From Lytechinus variegatus (Eukaryota; Echinodermata; Echinoidea; Temnopleuroida; Toxopneustidae), in NCBI RefSeq assembly GCF_018143015.1, contig NC_054758.1, forward strand, positions 12,938,001 to 13,002,000: a DNA stretch of 64,000 bases, written 5' to 3'. The notes beneath the pieces were generated by a model that was given only the letters and a program-made list of their open reading frames with translations, was not told the DNA's origin and made no database searches. The stretch's first letter is position 1. Every line of letters begins with the position of its first letter. Both the position numbers and the translations under genes were made by a program. Positions 53,863-64,000 of this stretch are shown here, piece by piece.

Positions 53863-55920
53863 CATTCTACTGGTACGGTCACATCGGCCAGATCGACCTG
53901 ATGTCAAAGAACATCATTACATTATTACCTGTGACAGAGCATCGGACAGATTTGCTGGTATGACTTGACATCACCCTTTTTTAAATGTCCTTAGCTTTCT
54001 CCCCACGATGACTCCATGTTATGACAATCATCAAGGGAAGGAGTGCGATATTGAGCCCGCCCCCATCAATACGGGCCAATTAAGGTTAAAGATAAATTCC
54101 AGTTGTAACGATTTCAAAATTTGTTCGTACAATCGTGTCTATGTATAAATAAAAAAGTGGAACGATTAAGGGGAAATGAGTAATCGATGTTAAATTTGCA
54201 AAATAAATATGTATGACAATTTAGTAAAATGTCGGGTCTTTTCCAGGCAATAATAATGATAATAATAACAATAATAATAATAATACACTTCCGAATGTGC
54301 TTATCTGTGTTGGCAATGTTCAAGGTGATCGTTTCTTCAGCTATTATTTTTTTCAGCTTTTCAGTGTACCGAATCTAGATCTGCGATAAAAGTAACGATT
54401 ACCCCTGTTTTGGCAGACTTTCTTAAGAAAGCAGTATCTACTGCAACTATATTCAATTGCCTTGAAGAGAATGCACATACAGTTGAAGTATTTCATGAAA
54501 CAGGTATTTCGTGATATTTTCAAAAGTTACTGTACATTTTTGCCTCTGATTTGCTTAAGGAAGCTTGCACAGTGAAAATCACTCATAAACAAGAAAAAAA
54601 AAATACGCACAAGCCATCATGACCATGGCTTTTACGAAAATTTCTTCGGCCAGATATTAAACAATTCCCCGAAAATATAATATTTTGAAATATACTTAAA
54701 CAAAATTGGTACTACTTTTGTAGAAATTTAACGTCCCCAGTCCTCAACTAATCCCCCAGAAATAAATGTCATGAAGAAACATCTTAAGACAAACAGAGGT
54801 AAGAATCTCACAGAACATCTATAGACCTACTTAAAAAATCATGCGCATGGCAGTAATCATCGTAATAAGAATAAAATTCTTAATGCATTTTCCGTCTCTA
54901 TGACGCGAACGTGCTTTGGCAGCCAAAGTTTCGAGACAGATACAGCATCGACAATTCATAAAGTCAAATATTAAAACCTGTCTTGCTTCGTAACAAGCAT
55001 ATTCATATGAAAGGAATAATACTTAATGGATTTGACAGAAATGATCAAACTTACTACCTTTGTAAAATTACGTCTTACCCCGATGCACTTAGCAATATAG
55101 AGATGTCATTATTAGTATTGCAGACGCACTTTGTTAGTAACGTCTTTTTTTCACGCACATTGCATGTCTTGAATAAAACATTTCGACAGAATTTCCGAGT
55201 ACCCGCATGTATGGATGTTTAAAGAGGGAATGCCTCAAGTTTGGAACGCCAAAATCCTGAGTTGGTATAGATTCATGGGGTTTAGCGGTACAGAAGCTGA
55301 GTCACACCCCAGTGAGATTTAGGGTTCAGTGGAAGGACGTTCCACGGATTTCAAGTCCTTTAGAGTTGAACCAAAGTCACATGTTCTCTATTCATTAGCT
55401 TAACAATGCAATGCTCACGTTTTCTTCGGAGGATTTAAGGAATAGAATATCCAAGCAGATTAACAAAGTATAAAAAGTGTGAAGAGAAGTAAGACTTTAG
55501 ATCAATTCACAAGTGGAAATGGTAATTTCTTCAAGTCATTATAGTACTCGAGTCATTGACCACTCGACGATTTAATAGGTACATTTTGTACAAAGCTCTT
55601 TTTAATTAAAGAAAATGTTGTATGAGTCCCCTGCTTCCGGTATTCATAAACATGATCAACCCGAGTTGCAACATTATGCCTTTAAATCCATCTGTCATGT
55701 CTGTTCTGAAAAAAAAAATCTGATATAATCTCAAAATGTAGGCCTATGCAAGATGTCACTGACAAGATAATTACTCATACCTTGTCAAAATGTTGGGATT
55801 ACCAGAATGGAGAGGAAAATGACTTAAAGAAATAACACACAAGGTTAATAAAAGCATGACATTAATAAAGTTTTGTTCTCGTGGAATATTCTCACAGATA
55901 CAACGTTCTCCATGATTTAA
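53863..55920. other. Gene-poor AT-rich stretch
   Basis: (TAA)n tract at 54247-54290; no splice-bounded coding sequence or named repeat seen. Confidence 0.45.
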
Positions 55921-56308
55921 TAGCCACCTTTCGCAAGCCTCGGGGACAGTAGCTTTAGGGTCCCCTAACACAAAAAATAGCAATTAATCGTACATTCGAT
56001 TTTCTTTATTAATTGTATATTATAATGAATGGAATCAATCGTAGAAAACTGTTCTACATTTATTGCTAAGCTTTGTGATACAGGCCCTATAAACCTGCTT
56101 TTCGTGTGCACAATTAGCCACCTTTCGCAAACCTCAGGGACGGACGCTTTAGGGTCCCCAAACACAAAAATTAGCAATTAATCGTACATTCGATTTTCTT
56201 TATTAATTGTACATTATAATCAATGGAATCAATCATAGAAAACTGTTCTACATTTTTTGCTAAGGTTTGTGATACAGGCCCTATGAACCTGCTTTTCGTG
56301 TGCACAAT
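55921..56308. repeat. Tandem duplication, two 194-bp units
   Basis: Units 55921-56114 and 56115-56308, both starting TAGCCACCTTTCGCAA (second shifted slightly) and ending TTTTCGTGTGCACAATT, with about a dozen differences. Confidence 0.9.
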
Positions 56309-57025
56309 TCTTTCACGCGACACCGGCGCACCATGCTGCGAGATTAAATCCCGTTTCATGCATGTACGTCTGGTCATCATCGTATATATGCCCCGGCCCT
56401 GAGCCGGCGGCGAGCCTCTGCTATGACAGCTGGCTGGAGACATTCGAAATGCAGGGCCCACAATATATTATGACATGGATAAGAAAGTGGTTTTTAAAAC
56501 AAATCGAGTACATATTGAGTGGGGAAAATCTTACTGAATCAAGGCTTAAATATAGATCATTACAGTCCATCGAATCGATATTGCATTTAATGTGGATTAT
56601 TGGTGGATCACTGGTAATTCATTCCATGGATCAGATCACCTCTCCAGCCATGCCAGCCGAAACCATTTCGCATGCGTTGATATGTACACAGCATAATGCA
56701 ATAGGCCTATACGTCTGAATTTGGTTTTTTTTTCTCCTGTTACTCCTTCTACACAAACAAATTGCCTCTAGCACACAATGTAATGGGCATTATGTTTTAC
56801 TTTCCCCAGAAATGGGGGATTGCATTCAAATTCCCCGGGGGGGGGGGGGGACCAATTCCATTGATGAGTCGATGAGGTTTCGAAAAGCACCCTAAACAAG
56901 GGAGGCAAGGCTTTTCCGGATTATGATAATGCATAGACTCCTAACAAGTATTTGGCTTGTGAAACGCTACACGTATTGGAAATATATCCGTTTTTTAGTA
57001 TTTCAACATCGTTTTTTACACCCTA
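56309..57025. other. Non-coding with a GC-rich TATA-containing patch
   Basis: At 56320-56470 a GC-rich patch contains, on the - strand, GGGGCATATATACG, a TATA-like box that could belong to a - strand promoter. A poly-G run lies at 56838. No exon seen. Confidence 0.35.
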
Positions 57026-57657
57026 TTAAAGGACAAGTCCACCCAACAAAACCTTGATTTGAATAAAAAGAGAAAAGAGAAATAAAAGATAAAAAAATAA
57101 AAATAAAAGCATAAGACTAAAAATTTCATCAAAACCGGATGTAAAATAAGAAAGTTATGACATTTTTAATTTTCGCTTCATTTCACAAAACAGTTATATG
57201 AACAAGCCAGTTACATCCAAATGAGAGAGTCGATGATGTTCCTCACTCACTATTTCTTTTGTTTTTTATTGTTTGAAATATGAAATATTTTGATTTTCTC
57301 GTCATTGTCATGTGAAATGAAGTTTCATTCCTCCCTGAACATGTGGAATTACGTTATTTTAACATTTTGTGCTTCAGGCAAGGAGTTCCTAATCATCAAA
57401 TTCGTAAAAATTGAAATATTGTATAATTCAAACAATAAAAAACAAAAGAAATAGTGAGTGAGTGACATTATCGACTCTCTCATCTGGATGTAACTGGCTC
57501 GTTCATATAACTATTTTGTTAAAAATAAGCGAAACTTTGAAATGTCATAACTTTCTTATTTTACATCCGATCTCGATGAAATCTTCAGCATTGTGCTTGT
57601 CTTATTTTTCTTTATTGATTCAAATCAACACTTTTCTGAGGTGGACTTGACCTTTAA
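57026..57657. mobile_element. Hairpin MITE family A, copy 3
   Basis: TTAAAGGACAAGTCCACCC at the left, GGTGGACTTGACCTTTAA at the right; near-palindromic throughout. Confidence 0.9.
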
Positions 57658-59754
57658 CGTTACATATAGGCCTTTACGTAACGTACTTGCCCACTCTGTC
57701 TGGTATCCACTCGTCAGTGATAGTGGGCCCCTGGGCGTCCTCTCGAGCTCTGGGAGGAACCAGATGTGGCTCTGGAAAGTCGTCCTAAATCGGATACATC
57801 GCTGTTACCATAGTAGCAACCAGAATTTTGCACACGAAACGCATATTAAATGTTTCCGCTGCAGATGCGAAACGAAATATAAATCTCGTGTCACTCAATT
57901 TGCACTGCAGGACAAAGATTTACGACCATGACGACGGGCCCAAAAGTATCTTCTAAAATCAACTACCGTCGTAAATAAGCGTTCGCGTTCTCCAACAGAA
58001 GGCCGGGAATAATGGACGAGGAACGAATTATAATAGCGAATATCTTATTGTTATCCATTTAAAAAGTTATTTCTTACAGCTTTCGAAAGGCTTTTTGGGG
58101 AGTTGAGAATAAGATGAAAGCACCATGCCTTCGAAATAAATGAGGTTGGAACATTAATATTAAATTATTATCCAAATTAATAAAAGAAAGGTTTTACGTA
58201 AGATTATTTCTTATAATCATTTGAACGTTGAAATGTTTAAATTGGTTTAAATCTTCCCGATCAGTGCATTGCACATAATGTATATAAAAAAAAGTTACGT
58301 AAGCTTTGCACCTTTCCCTCTCTTTTGCTCCTTTTCCTTATCACAGTAATTATTAATTTTCCATTACCATCATCAGCATCATCATCATCATCCCCGCCAT
58401 CATATGACAAAATTGATCGCGCGAAGTAGCGTTGCGACATGAACCATATACATGATATACAGACAAATGGACATTATATACCCTTTGCACATGCACTGTT
58501 TCCCTTTCTTAAATTGTCAGTGCATTATTGCTTTTTTAATGACTTTAATCTCGTTCACACTGCTTCCCATATATTTTGATCTGTCTCTGATTGTAACCGC
58601 TTTTCACTTGTGCCTAAATGTCTTTAAGGTAATAATTTCATGATGTAGTCCCATTTAACATCATCATGTGCCGACATCACGTCGCGGGATGAATGAAATC
58701 CGTCCACACTGTCCCTTTTTTAGGAGAAATATAATCGTCCGTTCCTTATGTGCCTAACAAAACAAAACCCGCACCAAAAATGAAAAAAAAAATCAAGACC
58801 GGAATACTTTCAAGCGCATGACGCACGGCAGAGTTTGAAAACATCATCATTGTTCTTTTATGAAAATAGTTCAACCCAATGTACTCCCCGAAAGTTCACT
58901 ATGACGTTGTTAGGTGTGGCACCACAGGGAGACGAATGTCCTCATTATTATTCGAGTGATTAAAAATATTTTTTTGAGCTTGGATTAAACACAAAAAAAG
59001 CGGAAAGAGGAAAAAAAACACCCGGCGACTGTTCAGTAAGAATATTGGCCCGACAGCATTGCAATATCCCCTTTAAGAGAAAATAGCAATTTCACAAGTT
59101 TAGAGCAGTTGCGTGTGGACAGGTCTATAGCTCAATGATCATAATTATTTTTACAGTCTAATTCCAATTATGATAAACCCATTTACAAGAGTCGTTTGCT
59201 ATTGAATGGAAATGAATATTGATTACACAATGTATTCTGTCCCGGTTTCATATTCCCAAAATGTCTGAATGAAAATACCTGACGAGCCTCATTAAATATT
59301 GCTCGTCTTGAAAGTATACCGACCCACGATTACTGCGCTTATCCCGTTATCATCATCATTGCTTTTGTGTGTGTGTTTTTCCGTTACCGTATTTTGGTAT
59401 TGTTTGGATTTGCTTCGTTTGCCTGATAGCCTTCGTTTCTGTTCTATTATAGTTTTGTTTCGTTAATTTTTGTGAGTTTGTAAGTTTTCATTTATATTTT
59501 TAATTTTTGTGCGCGCGTGCGTGTGTGTATGTGTGGAAGGGGTCTCATAAGGTATACAAAACAGCCCCTAACACACACACAACCACACACACACACACAT
59601 TCACCAATGACAAATTATATAATGCAAATTAGTTCAATGGAGTGTATCAATGTTGTTGCAATAACGCAAAATGTTAGTGCAGAATTGTTTCCTATTACAA
59701 CAAAAAGGTACAGGCCAAATTATATTGCAGTATTCAGATTACTATTCATAGCTG
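57658..59754. other. Gene-poor stretch
   Basis: GC-richer patch 57700-57960 framed by GGGCCC strings, probably a degraded MITE; (ATC)n at 58370-58395; CA/TG-rich tract 59510-59605. No gene seen. Confidence 0.45.
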
Positions 59755-60712
59755 GGATTCGAACCTACGGCCCTCGGATTCAAGGTCCGGAGATTAATCC
59801 ACTGGGCTTCAACGCTCCATTGAAACTAAAATAACTTTAAAATACTTATTTTGTAAACGAAAAAAAATACAACGAATACATTACGCTAAGAAATTTTGAG
59901 AATTCTTTCGTATTTCCATATAGCCATACATGACAAGTTGATGTTTCGATATTCATGACTCAGTTATAGCTATATTACCGGGAGGGGCGGGGCACTCGAC
60001 CAAAAATAGTTGATGGGGTGTGCCGCGGGCGATACAAAAACGGGGCCTTGGAGCGGGCTTATTGTAAAAAGGAGAGTCCTCGGAACGGGCTTCGGAACTA
60101 CACATTTTTGTGAAAACGGGGGTCCTTGGAACGGATCGCCGGCGTGTGAGTGCGTATGCATCCTTATGGAACAGGTATGTGTGTATGATGCAACTAGCCC
60201 GGCGGCACGGCCGCCGGGTGCGCTCGCGCAGAGGATTCGAACCTACGGCCCTCGGATTCAAGGTCCGGAGATTAATCCACTGGGCTTCAACGCTCCATTG
60301 AAACTAAAATAACTTTAAAATACTTATTTTGTAAACGAAAAAAAATACAACGAATACATTACGCTAAGAAATTTTGAGAATTCCTTCGTATTTCCATATA
60401 GCCATACATGACAAGTTGATGTTTCGATATTCATGACTCAGTTATAGCTGTATTACCGGGAGGGGGGGGGGGGGCACTCGACCAAAAATAGTTGTGGGGG
60501 TGTGCCGCGGGCGATACAAAAACGGGGCCTTGGAGCGGGCTTATTGTAAAAAGGAGAGTCCTCGGAACGGGCTTCGGAACTACACATTTTTGTGAAAACG
60601 GGGGTCCTTGGAACGGATCGCCGGCGTGTGAGTGCGTATGCATCATTACGGAACAGGTATGTGTGTATGATGCAACTAGCCCGGCGGCACGGCCGCCGGG
60701 TGCGCTCGCGCA
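59755..60712. repeat. Tandem duplication of a 478-bp unit with tRNA-like head
   Basis: Two nearly identical units (59755-60232 and 60233-60712). Each starts with a - strand tRNA-like head (B box GGTTCGAATCC inverted, then CTCGGATTCAAGGTCCGGAG) and ends in a GC-rich block CCGGCGGCACGGCCGCCGGG. They differ by few bases, mainly a poly-G length change, so the duplication is recent. Confidence 0.9.
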
Positions 60713-61780
60713 GAGGCGATAGTCGGACAAGGCGCTGCAGCCGCTTTTCACCAAAATTGCACCTCATTGTAGCGGATCGATGAGACCGGAACGGCCTAAC
60801 GAAAATTTTGCGAAGCTTTGGAGCGGATTTCTTCTTTTTTTCTCGATAAGAAGAAAATGCTATGCTTTGGAGCGGCTTTCTTTGTTCTTTTTCTCAATAA
60901 GACAAAAATGCAATGCCTTGGAACGGAAATTTGAGTGTAAAAATGGGGGTCCCCTCCTCGGCACACACCCACTATGCATTATATACTGCGTGCCCCCCCC
61001 CGGGGGGGGGAGGGTATATTATGAACGCTAAACTTTGAAGCATTAGTGAGAATGGCATAAAGAAGACATAACATTTCCTTCTTTATGTGAGTCTTACTAA
61101 TTAATTCTACGTTATCCAGTAATCTTTTATATTGGGCACATATTATCAAATACATAAAACTAGATATCTTTTTGCAGATACAGTTGTATTTTGAAATTCA
61201 ATCACTCGTTCTTTTCTCAGTATATCATGCGTCCATCGTGTTCACTGACTAAAATTAAATATGCAAATGATGCTTAGTGTCCACCCCCACGCTTAAAGGG
61301 TCTTTCAGAGGACAACTTGTCATTTCAAATATGTCAGCCATTAAAAGTTTTATCAGACGGAATAAGTACCAGTTAACAACAGGTTTGGTTTTGTGTGTGG
61401 GCATGATTGGTGAGAAGATAAAGCTAAATAGCGGTTGTAATCTGTCTCTTCGTAATGTGTTTTGATAATGCAGAAGATTTAGTGACACAAATCACATTGC
61501 CCAGTTCTTATCAATCCAATCAATCGGAGAAAATCACCAATGCTGTGTAAAAAAAAATCGCCATTATATTGTTTATTGATAAATATTTATTTGTTATATA
61601 TCTATTCGTTTCATTTGTTACAAATGATAAAATTGATTAAGGTATAGAGGGTGGTCCGGCTGGGTTATAAAAACTGTTTTACAACGGAACCGAGATCCAC
61701 CAGTACAATTATATATTTATAAAACATAAACAGGAAATGAAAATAGAGTGATGCTTCCAACATACTTCACTAGGGAATTT
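60713..61780. other. Repeat-derived and AT-rich DNA
   Basis: 60780-60960 has three TTGGAGCGG/TTGGAACGG strings at roughly 60-base steps, then a CCCCCCCCCGGGGGGGGG palindrome at 60994-61011. No gene seen after it. Confidence 0.5.
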
Positions 61781-62023
61781 TCGCTTCCGTGACACAAGAC
61801 GAATTCAAGAATACAGTAAATTACTGAAAATGCCTGTCAACTGACAATGAACAGCTAGGAAGTCTTTAGCGAAAATTTATGAACTGTAACAACAATTTCG
61901 TCGTAAGATTCGGAACTGACGAAAAATTGCAAATATATCGTTAGTCCGGAATCCAGGACTAATAACACTGCTGTTTTGATTCACCGATTTTTGAAAAAGG
62001 CTTTTTGTTATGAAGGACAAATT
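61781..62023. repeat. Degraded hairpin element related to the ACTACGCAG family
   Basis: Shares AAAATGCCTGTCAA, CGACGAAAAATTGCAAATAT-like and TTGATTCACCGATTTTTGAA strings with 8207-8480, but the ends are lost; abuts the SINE. Confidence 0.5.
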
Positions 62024-62285
62024 GGATCGTGTGGTCCAGTGGTGAGAGCACTGGACTCATAATCACGAGGTTTTGAGTTCGAATCCCCACTCTGCCATTG
62101 TCTTCACTTTGAAAAAAATAGGCCCGAGAGTATTATCTGTCGTCTATGAGGCCAGCCGCTATTACTGATTAACCTACACGTAAAACGTTTCCTAGGTAAA
62201 TGGTTTTATATACCACCTTGGCGTTTACCAGCAAAACGCTGTCCCGTCGAGTTCCTACGGGAGTTACCATGAATAGAAACAAACT
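62024..62285 (+). mobile_element. tRNA-derived SINE, copy 2
   Basis: Head GGATCGTGTGGTCCAGTGGT (A box) and GAGTTCGAATCCCC (B box), the two internal RNA polymerase III promoter boxes, then a body matching 41027-41280 in reverse. Confidence 0.85.
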
Positions 62286-63120
62286 GGTGACAATATATCA
62301 TTTACGTTCCACAAAGCGTTTCGGAGTAGTTGTGAAAACTTCTTGCTGTTGCTACAGTTCAGCACAAGAACATTACTTCGTTTTCAGTGATCGCAGTTCA
62401 CCATTTATAATTGTATCTCATGATTCGTATATAGAATGGTATAAATAATTCATCGCGTCAGTTAATCAATATTGCTATTTCATGCACTCCCGAAATCGCT
62501 GTCATGGGAGTTGACCTTCCCGGTTCTTAATTATCATATCGACGAGGGCGTGTTACATAACAAGCCAATCACCATTTAACATTGCTGGATTCTATCTATC
62601 ACGACCCCCCGCGGAGCGATTGATTATCAATTGCAACATTATGAGAATGACGTCCTATTCACATCATGCGTGCGTTAGGTATGACATTTAATTTGTTGGT
62701 GATTAGTTCGATCCATGCGTCACGTGTAAACTATGGCTTGACTTCGATCTCTCAAGTCCATTTTAATGAGATAAGGGTCATGTTTAAATGATGCACCGGT
62801 GGTTCATCTATTAATGGAATTAAATGTTACAATGAAGGTTAACGAGACACGAGGATATGCTTAGAATTTTGCGAAGGAGTGTATCAATGTTGAAATGATA
62901 GAAATTTAGAAGTTTGATAGAAAAAAGTAATGAATAATATCAATTGAAATCATTAGCTATATAGATTATCATCAACACACCTCCTTTGTCTAATTGGACT
63001 GCTAGTCATAATTATTTGCTAGTCTTCTTTTTTTCTTTCTTATTTTCTATCTTTCCCATTTCTTTCGATTTCTTTTCTCCTCTTCTGCTTCTTCTGTTAG
63101 CTCTTGTTTTACCTCAACAT
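62286..63120. other. Unannotated, no gene seen
   Basis: 62480-62830 is of mixed composition with several ATTA and TAAT strings and no open frame; a possible conserved non-coding element, not demonstrable here. Confidence 0.35.
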
Positions 63121-63127
63121 TTTCTCT

Positions 63128-63320
63128 TCTACTTCTACTGCTATTATTACTACTACTACTACTACAACTACTACTACTACTTCTACTACTACTATATACT
63201 TCTACTACTACTACTACCACCAATTCAACTGCGACTACTACTACACTACTTCGACTACTGCTACTACTAATACTTCTAATACCAGACCTACTACTACTTC
63301 TGCTTCGACTATTACTACTT

Positions 63321-63383
<63 letters not shown>

Positions 63384-63600
63384 ATACCGGACTACTATTT
63401 CTTCTGCTACGACTATTACTACTTCTACTACTTCTGCTACGACGACTACTACTTCTACTACTACTACTCAACTACTACTACTACTTCTGCTACTACTACT
63501 ACTACTACTTCTTCTACTGCAACTACTACTACTACTACTTCTACTATTACTACTACTACTACTACTACTACCATACTACTACTACTTCTGCTACGACTTC
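63128..63600. repeat. (ACT)n microsatellite, about 470 bp
   Basis: Near-continuous ACT/CTA/TTC triplets with a sub-repeat ACTACTTCTGCTACGACTAT-like. It is the same triplet, on the other strand, as the tract at 1480-1800. Confidence 0.95.
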
Positions 63601-64000
63601 TATCACTTTTTATATTGACGTCATGGTAAATGAACATCGCATTCTACGATATATACATTACGACCCAAAACATACTATACTGGCGTACCATTGAACCAAG
63701 AGAGTTTCATTTTCCCCCTTTTTAAAGTATTTTCTTGAATTATAGAATTGCACTCAAATGTTTACAGATGTAACAATAAGAACCTTCTTATTGAGACACA
63801 AAATATTTTTAAAGGTATTTACGAATGTTTTGAGGCAGAAGGAATGGTTTGTTTCAAATGACAATGAGAAAAAAAACTCTCATAGAATAAAATACACAAA
63901 GAAATAGTGAGTGGATGACGTCAACGGTCCCTTCCCTTGCATACTGACCAGGGCCCATGCATTGTAACTTTGCCTATCAATGGTAACTACCATGGTAACA
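63601..64000. other. Non-coding window end with half MITEs
   Basis: 63880-63940 resembles the inner part of hairpin family A (AAAGAAATAGTGAGTG); 63948-64000 starts a CAGGGCCCATGCATTG MITE cut by the window edge. Confidence 0.5.

Noticed and set aside
59953-60767. Several overlapping 60-107 residue ORFs on both strands
   Set aside because: All fall in the tandem duplicated tRNA-headed repeat and recur twice identically.
63104-63694. 196-residue Thr/Tyr/Leu-rich ORF
   Set aside because: (ACT)n repeat; no complexity beyond the triplets.
1-64000. CRISPR arrays, prokaryotic operons or phage genes
   Set aside because: Introns, SINEs, LTR elements and composition show a eukaryotic genome; no regularly spaced repeat-spacer array seen.

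Overview
The window is AT-rich, intron-rich animal DNA with a very dense load of short inverted-repeat transposons, tRNA-derived SINEs, microsatellites and LINE remnants. Spliced exons with GT-AG borders, a Mag/SURL-like Ty3/gypsy element and a 14-residue somatostatin-like peptide with Cys at positions 3 and 14 suggest a marine deuterostome, most likely an echinoderm. This is inference; no sequence search was possible.

Layout. (1) 1-10.5 kb, + strand: the 3' part of a gene for a modular membrane protein. Twelve phase-compatible exons encode part of a thrombospondin type-1 repeat (TSP1), four EGF-like domains, four further TSP1 repeats, a short Pro/Gln-rich linker, one probable membrane helix and a Lys/Arg-rich tail. 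One TSP1 exon carries an apparent one-base deletion. (2) 12.97-18.18 kb, + strand: a proposed four-exon gene for an unrecognised 93-residue protein, with a GC-AG third intron and introns full of long-inverted-repeat elements. (3) 18.7-20.0 kb: a decayed LINE 3' end and a decayed Penelope-like N-terminal region. (4) 20.64-27.60 kb, - strand: a complete, young Ty3/gypsy element with 172-bp LTRs differing at two sites, a 5-bp target duplication, and a single in-frame amber stop between RT and RNase H. (5) 27.6-39.9 kb: layered MITEs, a 2.2-kb TA-flanked terminal-inverted-repeat element, and a 5'-truncated LINE. (6) 39.91-41.65 kb, - strand: the last two coding exons of a putative somatostatin-type neuropeptide precursor. 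An exon-like island at 50.7 kb may hold an upstream exon. (7) 42-64 kb: mostly repeats and gene-poor sequence, with one possible first exon of a membrane protein (52.68 kb), two tandem duplications and a 0.47-kb (ACT)n block.

The host genes show no evident functional link. The clearest common theme is transposon layering: several insertions sit inside others and show intact target duplications (TA, TTAA, 5 bp, 9-10 bp). Three hairpin families with different ends share an internal motif, and a palindromic family built from a repeated TTCGGAATTACGAA unit occurs three times.
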